A stretch of DNA of 64,000 nt. Source: Cymbomonas tetramitiformis (Eukaryota > Chlorophyta > Pyramimonadophyceae > Pyramimonadales > Pyramimonadaceae). Shown in pieces: positions 22,451 to 33,940 of the stretch. Both the position numbers and the translations under genes were made by a program. Position 1 is the stretch's first letter. The number at the start of each line of letters is the position of its first letter. Below the pieces are notes generated by a model. The model did not search any database. It was not told the DNA's origin and saw only the letters and a program-made list of their open reading frames with translations. Location of the stretch: contig LGRX02035281.1 in assembly GCA_001247695.2 (NCBI GenBank), positions 1-64,000 on the forward strand, written 5' to 3'.

Positions 22451-23818
22451 AGGAGTTCCAGGGTCGGTCGGGTCGTCGTGGGAGAGGTCGGTCCGGCGCC
22501 GCCCCCGGCTCGGCCGGAGGGTCCGGTCAGTCAGGATCTCGCGCTGCGGGTCTGTCAGTCGGCCCGGGCTCTTCGGAGTTCTGGGGCGCGGCTGGCAGGT
22601 CGGACAGCCGGGATTGGCGCTCCTGTTCGGTTGTGAGGACTGAACCAGTCTCACAGGTATGCAAGTAACACTTACAAGTAATATGGTACTGGGACCATAG
22701 GGTGATATCGGAAGACTTTGTATACTGTCGGATATTTCGTATAATTTAGGTGAACTTTCACTGTTTGAAGTTACAAGACACCAGAGGTTAGTGCCAATGT
22801 GTAACTAATTCAAAAACTGGCATGAGAGCTTGTTCAGCTCTTTAAGTAGTAACATGTCGACTCGAATTCCCTCAGATCTCATCCGAATTCGACAGTCACA
22901 GTGCTCAGTCACTTCATGTTCACATATCCTATGACCTGCCTTGTCATTTAGCCCTTGGGCTGCAGCTGCCAGTCATACAATGATCTCTGCTCTGATTTGC
23001 TGAATAGTCATAGATCTGATGACGTGGCAAGAACTGGGGCTCTCCTGGTTTCCCTCCAGTTCTGTGTGGCTGTTTGAATATAAAATGGTTCCCCCCATTT
23101 CTGGAATGGCTTCCCACCAATTCTCTCAACCTGATCTGCTGTGGTTGCAGGTGTTCAAAAAGTCACAAGCTGTCAGTCACCCTCGTCATACCTCTCGGTC
23201 ATACTGGTGACTATCATCGGTGCTGTCACTCGTCATTCTGACACGTCTGTCTCTCGTTTGACTCGCGATACACCCTAGTACAACTCTCCCCCCCCCTTTC
23301 GGCGCGCCTACGTCCTCGCTAGGCTGTCCTGCGTGCCCTTATGTACATAGTCAGGGGGGTTAGCATGCACTTGCTAAATGCTAGTGCTTCATGAGGAGAA
23401 GCAAATGATGTAAAAATAAATAAAACATACTGTGGAGGTTACCACCAGTGTGTTGAGCTGAGGGGCTATAAACCACACACCCTCCAATCAAGGGTGTTTA
23501 TATGATTATGATTATATCCAAATAGCTGCTGGACAGGCTGCAATAATTTGCTTAACGGTATTCTAATAATCGTATCATCTTCTGTATAAATATTTTACGG
23601 TTTATTATTATAAGTGAGTACTCCACACTCACATTCTTGGTATCAAGAAAATGTATCTATTTTCAAGATGTATAATATACGTGTATCTTCAGAGACGCGC
23701 ATGTCAACGTATATACCTATGTGTACCCATTGTAATACATGTATATTGTAACAGGACAGGGCCGTGACAAGACACCACACACATCCATACTCAAGCAAAT
23801 AAAAAAGTGCGGGACCGT

Positions 23819-24995
23819 GAGTGCACCCGTCTCGACGGGACGCATCGTCACGCGCGTGCAAGGAGGTCCACCCTTGCATGCGTGTCGCCACGAGGTGAGC
23901 ACACCGAGGTGCTCACCCGCGCCCTCCCCTTAGGGCCACCGAGAGTGAAGCGTCCGGGAGCGGACCGCTTTTCTTTTTTGGGGGGAGAGAGCGCGCCGCG
24001 AGTGGCAGATGGCAGCCACCGCAAGCACGCCAGGCGCACCGCCATGAGGCAGCAGCTCTCGCTGCGCTGTCTCGGGCTGCGTGACGCGCCGCTGCCCCGC
24101 CAGGCACACCAGACGCATGGTGCCTGGGGGTAGCACGCAGCGTGTGCACCGTGCCCAGGCGCATCGGGCCTCCTTTCAGAGGTTGATGCGCGTGCCTGGG
24201 AGCAGCACACCGCGCACGCATGCCCCGCCGCCGAGCGCGGAGCGCGGCACCCGCACTCGGGGTGCTGATGAGGCCGGCGAGCCCCAAGCTCCGGGCGAGT
24301 GCACCCGTCTCGACGGGACGCATCGCCACGCGCCTGCAAGGAGGCCCACCCTTGCATGCGTGTCGCCACGAGGTGAGCACACCGAGGTGCTCACCCGCGC
24401 CCTCCCCTTAGGGCCACCGAGAGTAAAGCGTCCGGGGAGCGGACCGCTTTTCTTTTGGGGGGGAGAGAGCGCGCCGCGAGTGGCAGATGGCAGCCACCGC
24501 GAGCGCGCCGGGCGCACCGCCATGAGGCAGCAGCTCTCGCAGTGCTGTCTCGGGCTGCGTGACGCGCCGCTGCCCCGCCAGGCACACCAGACGCATGGTG
24601 CCTGGGGGTAGCGCGCAGCGTGTGCACCGCGTCCAGGCGCATCGGGCCTCCTTGCAGAGGTTGATGCGCGTGCCTGGGAGCGGCACACCGCGCACGCATG
24701 CCCCGCCGCCGAGCGCGGAGCGCGGCACCCACACTCGGGGTGCTGATGAGGCCGGCGAGCCCCAAGCTCCGGGCGAGTGCACCCGTCTCGACGGGACGCA
24801 TCGTCACGCGCGTGCAAGGAGGTCCACCCTTGCATGCGTGTCGCCACGAGGTGAGCACACCGAGGTGCTCACCCGCGCCCTCCCCTTAGGGCCACCGAGA
24901 GTAAAGCGTCCGGGAGCGGACCGCTGTTCTTTGGGGGGGGAGAGAGCGCGCCGCGAGTGGCAGATGGCAGCCACCGCGAGCGCGCCAGGCGACAG
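23819..24995. repeat. 478-bp GC-rich tandem repeat, about 2.5 units
   Basis: GCACCCGTCTCGACGGGACG occurs at 23,823, 24,301 and 24,779, exactly 478 bp apart. Units include TGAGCACACCGAGGTGCTCA (a palindrome) and GAGAGAGCGCGCCGCGAGTG. Long ORFs on both strands across this block exist because the repeat is GC-rich and are not genes. Confidence 0.95.
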
Positions 24996-25533
24996 GTGAG
25001 AACCTGGATTATCCATCCACCAGAGCATTGGCTCTAGCCTCGGCACAGCCAGGCAACATGTGGAAATCTGTATAATCCATTTCATGAGAGCATTGGCTCT
25101 AGACCTGGCACGACCGGGCGGCAGTTGGAGATCTGGATAAAAGCTCTGCGCATCCCGAGGAGGCGGTAGGGGTTTAAAACCTTTCCTCCGGGCCGGCATC
25201 CCGAGAAATGCCGGGTAATTGGCAAACCTATTGTCATCACCTGTAGTGTACCGTGTTGGAAGGTTTGAAACCTTGAGCGTAGTAATGGATGTGAGAACTC
25301 GAGCCTTGGGGGAGCCTGGTAGTGCAGATGGCAGACCGGTGAGAGGCCGACCCTTGTGCTTAAGAGGCCGAACTCCTTACTGCGGTGTGTGTCATGGGAA
25401 GTGTAATGTCATCCCAGACAACAGGCGGCTGAGACCTGTATAATCATCCTGAGCAACATTAGAAGATCTGTATAAAAACTTCACCGGTCCGACGTGGTCA
25501 GCGTGGACGTGACCTTCCCTAAGGGGGGGGAGT

Positions 25534-25995
25534 TGTGCTAGGAGGCAAGCACAAGGACCAGCGACGCAAGTAAAAGGGCTAAGAAAACGGCTAAGTGCAA
25601 AAAGCAACTACAATTTTGAAAATACTCAGTACGGAGTACAGTAGGACCAATCCGAATGATGATGATGTGAGGTGCCTAGATCGCTGTACGGAGTACTTAG
25701 TACAGTTGAGTCCCGAGTTGAGTTTCATGATGCTTAAGAACTCTATGGCAGCCAGCTTCGGAGACGAGAACTGAACTGAGAAAAGTAACATAAAAGTACG
25801 AAACCGTAACCGCTGTATAATTGTATTGAAAGCATAAATTGAAAGCATAACTTGAAGTGAATATCGAAATCATATTCCGGATAGTTGACCGCAGAAGTAT
25901 CGAAATCATACCTCGTGCGGTCGTTTGATAGTTAGTATAGAATAAACCCGAAAGTGTAAAGAAGTGAAGAAGCTGGAGTGGTAGCCTCCTACACA
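25534..25995 (+). repeat. LTR-like repeat, right copy
   Basis: Starts TGTGCTAGGAGGC and ends GCCTCCTACACA, so its ends form a short inverted repeat as typical LTRs do. It is preceded by a polypurine tract at about 25,521-25,532. Confidence 0.65.
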
Positions 25996-28900
25996 CGGTG
26001 CGCTTGAGCATGATCACAAGGATCACCAGCTCTTCCAGGGTGGTCCGGAATTTTCCGACGATTTTGCTGTCGGCGGACAGTCTGATTACGTGGATTACAA
26101 CGACGATTATGGTGGGCCATGGGGACTACGACTCTGGTGGTGCCTATGGCCACGATGATGGTGGCTCTTGTTACTATTGATTGGTTTCTTTTTGTTTATA
26201 TGCGACGTATCCGGGCGCGGCGGCATTCTATCTCTTTTTATTGGTTAATTTACTCACGACAATTGTCGGCTGCACCTTATTTTTTTTCTATCAGTTAATT
26301 TACTCACGACGCTAGCTGGCGGCGGCTCTGTTTATTTCTGGTTGGATCTGGCACAGTGTTATTCTCTGTTATTCGATGAGCACCATTGTAAGACCCCAGA
26401 GGAGGGCAATTTTTGGTGACAGCATTTATTTCGGGGATCCTACTAGTGCCACTCGCCAGCAGGAATTTGAGCCGTGGGCCAGACACGAGCGTGCTCTGGA
26501 TTGATTGAGACATCGGAGATTTGAGTTGCTAGACCGAACACGAGCGTGCTCTGAATCTATGGGGATCAGCAGATCTTTTCCCGTTCAGACGTCCACTCGA
26601 CGGGCAGATTTTAAAATTGAAACCTTAGCCACACGCATTTGTTATACCTAGTTGTCCGATCTGGCATGCACTTTATGCTTATTTGTGATCTTCTGCGTTG
26701 GAATTTCCGGACTGTGACATGTTGCTGACTAGCTAACTATTCAGGCTTGAAACCTTAACACTTAACTAGTCAGGGCGGTGTGTTTGTCACTGTCACCAGC
26801 TTGTGTGTCCCACCTCAGGTGAGGTGGTGTGCTGGAATATCGGTATCGACAGTCGAGATCGACCTCGATATCGATATCCCGGTCTGTCACCTTTGGTGCG
26901 TCACACGTGACAGTTCCTAGAGAATAACCTATATATTCTATCTAATGTTATTCTCGTGGCGTTCGGTTCATCTCTGTTCGCACGTCTCACTTCCCTGAGA
27001 CTGCTTTTCTAGCAGGATCATCCACAGCAAACCCCCAATATAAACCGGTTTTCTAGACGTTGCGTACATCAAAATTCCAAAATTTTAAGCATCAAGTTAT
27101 CAAATATCGGGATTACAGGACTCCTGGATTACGCGATAGTAAAAATTGTATTGAACAATTTAACAATGTACATTTACATGTTGAGAATTCGATGCATGTG
27201 CATCATACATGAATATGCCATACATGCGTCTACAGCGACTGTTCATATGTTCAAAACCACAATACTTGTACAAAAGAGCACAAACCGCACGTAGTCACGA
27301 GTTTGAGTGTTAATAATTATGACGAGTTGTGTATTTCTGCTAGATGACTTAATAACATTCTAAAGCAAGTGCATTGCTTTGCCATTTGCACACTAACGCT
27401 CAATTCCCCCCTTATCATAACTGTAATTGTAGTGGCAACCATGTGTGAGAGCTCGAGCTTACAATCGAAGCCTTATACCTTTTGAGAGGACACACCGACT
27501 GGTCCTCTCCCCCTAAAAACTTAGCTTTTCGTGTCCCTCAAAATCTCATACTTCAGGTGGCAACAAATCTCTACAGGTTCATAACGCACATGAAGTGAAC
27601 AACTATCTTGAGTTGGCTATTAAATAATTCAAGAAGTGCATGCACAGAGGGCACACATCTAATGTTGATCAGATTCACACAAGTAAGAAGGGAATTGTGG
27701 GAGAAAAGGTATTCTTTTCCAAAGTTTAGCTAACTATACGTTCTAATGTCTAAGTACCTCTCTAAGTTTGCGACCTTTGTTTTTCCCCGAGGGCAGTTTG
27801 CTGAAAAACACAGGCATATCTATTCAGTTGCAGAGCTTCGCACAACAGCACCGCAATGCACACTTTTCGTTGGTGTGCATCAGCAGGGTAGCGGTTTCCA
27901 GGCACGGCGTTCCCGCCGTCATCTTGCGCAGGCTAACTTTACCAGTTGCACAGCATCGTCAACAATCCAGCCGTCGGTGGTGGACCCATTCAACTGAACA
28001 GCTTCCCAAACGCATCTTCCGCACTGTGCCCCGTACTTATCGCAATCCTCTAAAGCTCCCACGAGATCCTGAGAAGATCTGGTGTGCACGAGCGCAACTA
28101 GAGAATGCTCGGAATGTGTTTCGTCCTCACTATAAGTGCTTGAAAGTGACACCTCGCTCGAGTGTCGCGGCAGAGTCCTGGAGGAGGACGGACAGCTTCC
28201 CTGCGCACACCTCACAGGCTTTCAGATGTCGGAACAACATTAAATTCGCGTGGTGCAGTCATATGCAAGGCGGGAAACGCAGAAGACCACGGCAGCCTTG
28301 GAATGGGATCTACGGGCGATAGGCGGGGCGGCACGATATCAGCGACGCGCACTGCAAATCCATGGCTTGGCTTGCATAGTATGTAATGGAAACGGTTTTG
28401 AATGAAACTCTTACTTATTGATTATCCACACTCTCCAACTCATAAAGAAACAGTTAGCAGAAGCATAGGGAAGTTCCCTGGAAGTGGTGCAGGCCAGGAT
28501 GCACGACGACTGAAATGCGGCAGTTCTACAACAGCGGCGTCCGTGGTAATATTTTACACACCGGTGGCTCATTTGTTACTGGAGGAAATCTATGAAGGCA
28601 GAGAATTCGCGCTCAGAAGCGGCTGTGAACGACTCACCAGTGCTGTTGGACCAACGTGCGTGCTATATAACGTTGGTGACGAGGGCGAGGGTTTGGAAGG
28701 AAAGGATTCGGAGGCAAGAGAAAGTAGATCTTGTTCAGACCTTCGGCTAGAGTATCGAAGGCTATACGTTTCTAAACTTTGCAAGTTACTCCAAGAACTA
28801 ACTTCCCGGGTCAACATTGTAAGAAATACGGTGATACTCGGAAGTGTATGTGAAAGTGTGTATCCAAAAAGAATATGCTGTATCTGTGCACTGCACCAAA

Positions 28901-30131
28901 CCGAAATTGTTGCTCCTTATGTGCCTATCACAAAATACTAAAACTTGCACGTTCGAGCCGAAGAGATGTGACTGAGATACTTTAATATCTTTGTTGTCTA
29001 CTTACCGATGAAAACCAACGGAATCCGATGAAAACTATTGATCTGTATGGAAAAGTATAGTGTGATACACGACAGTGTGTGTGTCATATCATAGTATTAT
29101 TCTGTGTTGATATCAATATGAATATATGAATTTATATATTATATATGAATCTTCAATCTACCAATCTTGAAAATTGCGACCTGTGTCAGATGTGAGCTGT
29201 GACGGGACGATAGAGCTGCACAACTTAAACTGGTCCGTTTATTTTTAACAGTGGCAATTTTCTGAATCCGACAGTCCATGTACGATTCCAGAGATCAAAA
29301 TACGATGCATTCCTTTGTCGCTCCCCAGGAATCTCTTCGGACCTTCCGATGTTCTCAATCTAAAAACATTGGACGGCTCGACTTTAGTTGGGCACCCCTA
29401 CGGGACGACCGCGACCCGATGCGATGAGAGTGCAGCGATGAGTGTTATGACTCAGCCCACGTGGGTCCTCGAATTTTTTAAAGTCATTGTTGACGTGACG
29501 CTGACGCTGACGGGTTCGTTTGTACGTTTCTCGTTGGACATCACAGTCAGAGTCCGTTCATTAGTTGAAACATATTATATAAATATATAATATCATTCAA
29601 TCAATATATTATCATATACAGATTTACTGATGTAGATCTTGACCCGTGCGCGTGCCCCCTCTCGGCTCTCGCCGACCCCGATGTGACAGCAACCTGTTGT
29701 GTGCCGTCAGGGGGAGTATAGTAGATACTACGTATCTACTATTCCCTCTGGTGCCGTCAAGCTGGAGGCTGCTGTATCTCGCTATCTGGAATCTGCTCGA
29801 GAGAGAGAGCTGAAAGGACCAGGCCGAGGCGAAAAGGTGAGAAGAAATTCTCCCATTGGACATTGGAGCGCGCAGCGCGGCCACAGGCCAGCGACATGTA
29901 CAGTACAGCGCCCGCAACGGGAAAAACACGCGGCTTAGGAGCTGGGACAGGCTGTTTATATCTATTATGAATTATGTGGTTATACCTTATTATCTTTAAA
30001 AAACGATACTGTAATCATGTATCAAGATTGAAGATTTCAAGATTAGATACGAAATAAAAGTAAAAAAGTTACAGTGTCACATATAATCGATAATGGACGA
30101 TATCATTGGTATATCTGTATCGTGTACAATG
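25996..30131. other. mostly AT-rich DNA with no assigned gene
   Basis: A short open stretch at 26,020-26,180 is rich in Asp, Gly and Tyr codons but needs a frameshift to stay open to TGA. Around 26,240-26,320 TTGGTTAATTTACTCACGAC is duplicated. Near 26,840-26,885 there are nested GATATCGATATC-type palindromes. ORFs at 27,746-28,322 are open in overlapping frames with no motif. An AT-rich run lies at about 29,125-29,150. Confidence 0.4.
28402..28941 (+). CDS. hypothetical 179-codon ORF
   Basis: The ORF has an ATG at 28,402 and runs to TAA. It is the longest ATG-started frame in this part of the window, but I see no domain, signal or membrane segment. It may be chance. An overlapping minus-strand frame (28,590-28,817) is Ser-rich and equally unassignable. 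Confidence 0.15.
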   Translation: MKLLLIDYPHSPTHKETVSRSIGKFPGSGAGQDARRLKCGSSTTAASVVIFYTPVAHLLLEEIYEGREFALRSGCERLTSAVGPTCVLYNVGDEGEGLEGKDSEARESRSCSDLRLEYRRLYVSKLCKLLQELTSRVNIVRNTVILGSVCESVYPKRICCICALHQTEIVAPYVPITKY

Positions 30132-30390
30132 CTAGGCGGATCGATCTCAAAAAGAGATCTCCACTAGGCCATCTGACCGCAGGATCATGTGGGCGACAGT
30201 GCTTCGCTTTTTGCATCCCAACATCGAACATGCCATACCATGACGCGTGGGTGGCGTCGCGGTAAATGTACGCGACTGCAGTGGCACTGTCATCGCTAGC
30301 GACTGGCGATCGGAAGTTCGTCTGTGTCGCCCGTTGGGATTCGCGCTTTGCTGCTGCCGATTAAGTAAGTAGTAATTTCCTAATTTGGCC
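30132..30390 (+). repeat. dispersed ~260-bp repeat, copy 2
   Basis: Matches 3670-3930 in the same orientation, from CTAGGCGGATCGATCTC to AATTTGGCC. It differs by short insertions (CGAACATG, GCTGCC) and a short deletion, so the copies are not recent. Confidence 0.7.
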
Positions 30391-32326
30391 AGGTTCCAAA
30401 TCATCAGGAGCAGAGGTTGCTATATCGTGTATGTGTATGGTCAATGGTGTACATCCCCGCAAGCCGGGGGTAAAATCCAAGCCCCCCCCCCGGATTGGAA
30501 AACCCCATTACATATGTGGCCGGGGCAAATAATTATATATTTGGGTTGGGGTCGGCGGGTTCAACCACATTGCATATAGCAACCATGGGGGCATGGCTAA
30601 GAGACTTTGCATATACTTGTGCCGGGGGTCTAGTTAGGGCTGCACATGGCGGACGACGTACTGCGTACCGCTAGAGGATTTTACGTCGATTTAGAATATT
30701 CCATAAATTCAATCAATCTTACGGTCTATCGGTAATTTTCGAGTTAGTCCGATTTACCGTGGTGTGTCTCATGCGTTGTTCCTGCAGTCGTGTCCCGTAT
30801 ACCACCAAGCTCCGATACTACTATAGTTACTCCTTGATACCACGACTGCGCCACGAGCCCATGAACGCGACGTTTTCAACGAAGGGTGACACTCAGAACC
30901 GTGTAACAAACGCTGGCTTCCCATGGTACCGCGCCGGGTTTGTCCAGCTACAGTAATACCGATATTTAAGAAACCGCGGGAATTTGGAGCCGCCCTAGCT
31001 TTCCGTATTTTTCGACCCCCCCTCAACGCTTAACACTTGGGTTCTTATTACACGTGTTTCGTTACGGCCTTAACACTAACCAAAAAGTTAGCCTAGCCTT
31101 TTCCGCATTTTTCCGACCCCCGAAAAGTCAGGCGTTCCTTAACCCAAAGATTTCCTTAAATGTGGTATTACCGTAGTGACAGACGTGACAGATATGACAA
31201 GTATGACAGGTCTCGCGCTGGATGACTGCTGGAGGGGAACAGACTTGGTAAAGGAGATATGGTCATTGTCAGATGACCGCGAAGTGATAAGAGGATATGA
31301 CAGTTACAAGTTTGCCACTGACGTGTCAGTCAGAATACGGCAAACGGTAACATTGTTAAAGCTGGCATAGAATAATGACTTTCTATTGGCTAGATGAAGA
31401 TTTCAGGGCGGAAGCCTGTTACAGATTTTGCAGATGTGACAATGACTCGAGATATAAGTAAGCTCTGACCGTAGGTCAGAACTAGAGGACTCATTATTGT
31501 TTTGCCTTCGCAAGTGCTAGGTGGCTGTTCGCGTGCCAGTGCTAGACCGCTAAGACAGTGCTGGAATCTGTATAGGCAGCCCTGACTGGGAGTCCCGGTG
31601 CAGGCCCCTATGACAGACCCCTAGGCCAACACTGGACTGCTGACTGATCTGTAGGCTCGTGCTGTGACATACGCTGTGTCACAGGTAGGCTAGACTCCGT
31701 TACCGTTGCGAGACCGTTCGGGGTATATTTAGCTTAGGGTTTATATTATTATGAGAGTTTATCCACACACAGTTCGAGACCCTCTGATATCTTGTGAACT
31801 AGGATATTCCGGTAGACAGTTCTGCTCACAGTTTTGTACAATAATTCGTACTTTTGGTTATTATGCCGATCTTTTGATGAATATATTTTACTGCTGTTTT
31901 TATCTTTTTACAAAACAATAATGTCCTGCGCGGAGCGGCTTTTTATTTCAGTACTAATTCAGAAGTAGAGACCCTTTGGCGACAAGCTCACAACAGTTGG
32001 TAACAGCAGATTCGGGAGACAGGCGACTCCAGGGACACCCACGGTGTACTGGCGGACCCTCTTTCCTTTTTATACTTGGCGGTGCTCACACGGAAAAGGG
32101 CTCCCAGTGGCGGCGGCGGCGGATCAGCACTGAATTACTACTTAACCCCTATGGAGCGGTTTGTACCGTATACGAACACTTTGACCGCTCAGATCATAGT
32201 ACATTCACAACTCGAACTGACATGACTCGTTGCAATCGCACATCCAAGCGCTTCGCACGCCCACCGCGATAGGTATCATTAATGCTCAAGAATGGATTTT
32301 GCATATATACCTATTATATATGACCA
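30391..32326. other. no gene seen
   Basis: Mixed-composition DNA. Around 31,150-31,340 TGACA words recur. Near 31,990 AACAGTTGGTAACAGCAGATT resembles the start of an LTR retrotransposon leader, but no matching LTR pair or pol gene was found. This is the left outer flank of the giant inverted repeat. Confidence 0.4.
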
Positions 32327-32398
32327 CTTCCGCGACTCAGATGGGATGGATTGACTGTTTTTTGTACTCACCCATATGGTGCACGATTCCTATAGTTT

Positions 32399-33130
32399 AG
32401 CATTTTTGAGAACCAATTTTCATGTTGAGAATCCGATATTCGATGTCCACATATGTCAGTCGCATGTTACCACAACCCTAATTTGGGTTTAAAGGTCCCA
32501 AAATGGACTCAAATTGCAGTTTTAGCCACATTTTAGCAACTTTCACCTTGATTGCGCCCATATGGGGCGCGATTCCTACGGTCTAGCATATTTGAGAACC
32601 AATTTTCATGTTGAGAATTCGATATTTGATGTCCACATATGTCAGTTGCATGTTACCACAACCCTAATGGACTCAAATTGCAGTTTTAGCCACATTTTAG
32701 CAACTTTCACCTCGATTGCGCCCATATGGGGCGCGATTCCTACGGTCTAGCATTTTTGAGAACCAATTTTCATGTTGAGAATTCGATATTTGATGTCCGC
32801 ACATGTCAGTTGCATGGTACAATAACCCGAATTTGGGGTTTAAGGTCCCAAAATGGACTCAAATTGCAGTTTTAGCCACATTTTAGCAACTTTCACCTTG
32901 ATAGCGCTCATATGGGGCGCGATTCCTACGGTCTAGCATTTTGAATAACCAATCTATATGTTGAGAATCCGATATTTGATGTCCGCATATGTCAGTTGCA
33001 TGGTACAATAACCCGAATTTGGGGTTTAAGGTCCCAAAATGGACTCAAATTGCAGTTTTAGCCACATTTTAGCAACTTTCACCTTGATAGCGCTCATATG
33101 GGGCGCGATTCCTACGGTCTAGCATTTTTG
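32399..33130. repeat. 186-bp satellite, left arm, about four units
   Basis: AGCATTTTTGAGAACCAATT-type starts occur near 32,399, 32,585, 32,749, 32,935 and 33,121. The period is 186 except for one 164-bp unit lacking TTTGGGTTTAAAGGTCCC. Each unit contains GGACTCAAATTGCAGTTTTA and CATATGGGGCGCGATTCCTA. Confidence 0.95.
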
Positions 33131-33442
33131 AGAACTAACTTTCATGTTGGTGGTGACAACTCCGAGATGGAGGATGGTGGAGATGAGACGACATGGGTTG
33201 TGTATGCTCTATACGCATGTCGCCCTCGCGGCGGCCTCGTGTTGGCATCGGATGCGGATCGGTGTCATTCCACCGGAAATTTTGTTCACTGCATGCATTG
33301 CCTGTTAATTTTGCATCGGCTGCGTCGACATGAGCATAACCGCGTTGCTCTCCCCGCAGCGGAGGTCCGAGGTGCTACAAGCGGGCATCACGCAGCTTTC
33401 GCCGTTGCAATAAGTGAACGTGCAATGGGCCCTTTATTATGA
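33098..33442 (+). CDS. conserved 114-codon ORF of the palindrome arms, left copy
   Basis: The ORF starts at ATG within the last satellite unit and ends TGA-free until TAT-TATGAG at the stop near 33,440. The part outside the satellite begins GGDNSEMEDGGDETTWVVYA and has closely spaced Cys and His residues (RCHSTGNFVHCMHC) that could bind a metal. The right arm (59,084-59,428, minus strand) encodes the same protein with two substitutions (Ala/Thr and Leu/Met). The frame is kept, but overall arm identity is high, so this is weak support. No family is recognised. It may be an exon rather than a whole gene. Confidence 0.3.
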   Translation: MGRDSYGLAFLRTNFHVGGDNSEMEDGGDETTWVVYALYACRPRGGLVLASDADRCHSTGNFVHCMHCLLILHRLRRHEHNRVALPAAEVRGATSGHHAAFAVAISERAMGPLL

Positions 33443-33940
33443 GTGTGATGAAAACCTCAGAGGATAGGGAATTGACATTCTTTGTGGTTATGACTTATGC
33501 ATGTTAAGATCTTCCCATATTCACACGATCGCGTAGACGCGTACGTAATCGGAGCAGACAGGATGAAGCGGATGGCCACTCGTTTATTATTTGTGCAGCG
33601 GTGATTATAAAAATATTCATCTCATCAAGCGATCAGAGGAATTCGTCACAATCTATCCATCAATGAAGATATCAAACTATGTATGTTGAAATGCTTACTA
33701 CTCATCATAGCATTATGTATGGCAGGATGCCATGACGTGAGTTATTGGATCGCCCATATCACATCCATGGGTTTATAACATAAACCACATTTTATGTTCT
33801 CGCTCCTCGCTAGCATAACAACATAATCGACCTCTGTGTGTTCACATTGAGTGTGTGTCTATGTCACATACTTGTTGCCACTTTTGCTCTACTCTCGATG
33901 ATATGGTCTACAAGTGCATAATATATACTCGTGCCGCGGA

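Larger units (their letters stand above)
21230..25995 (+). mobile_element. candidate non-autonomous LTR retrotransposon (LARD-like)
   Basis: Two diverged direct repeats lie at 21,230-21,659 and 25,534-25,995. Both begin TGTGCTAGGA and end CA. A polypurine run (AAGGGGGGGGAG) sits directly before the right repeat, as expected for a + strand element. The interior shows no gag, protease, integrase or reverse transcriptase. No primer-binding site is clear (AAATGGTAATTAG follows the left repeat) and the outer 5-bp flanks (GTACG, CGGTG) do not match. The two repeats could therefore be separate or recombined copies. Confidence 0.5.

Noticed and set aside
23807..24860. ORFs of 120-220 codons on both strands
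   Set aside because: They arise from the GC-rich 478-bp tandem repeat, occur in multiple frames with the same peptides repeated, and have no motif.
28590..28817. A minus-strand Ser-rich ORF
   Set aside because: It is short, overlaps a longer plus-strand ATG frame, and has no domain, splice-site or repeat evidence to favour it.
31960..32010. A primer-binding site and LTR border (AACAGTTGGTAACAGCAG)
   Set aside because: No second LTR copy or polypurine tract with matching ends was found, and the match to a tRNA end is poor.
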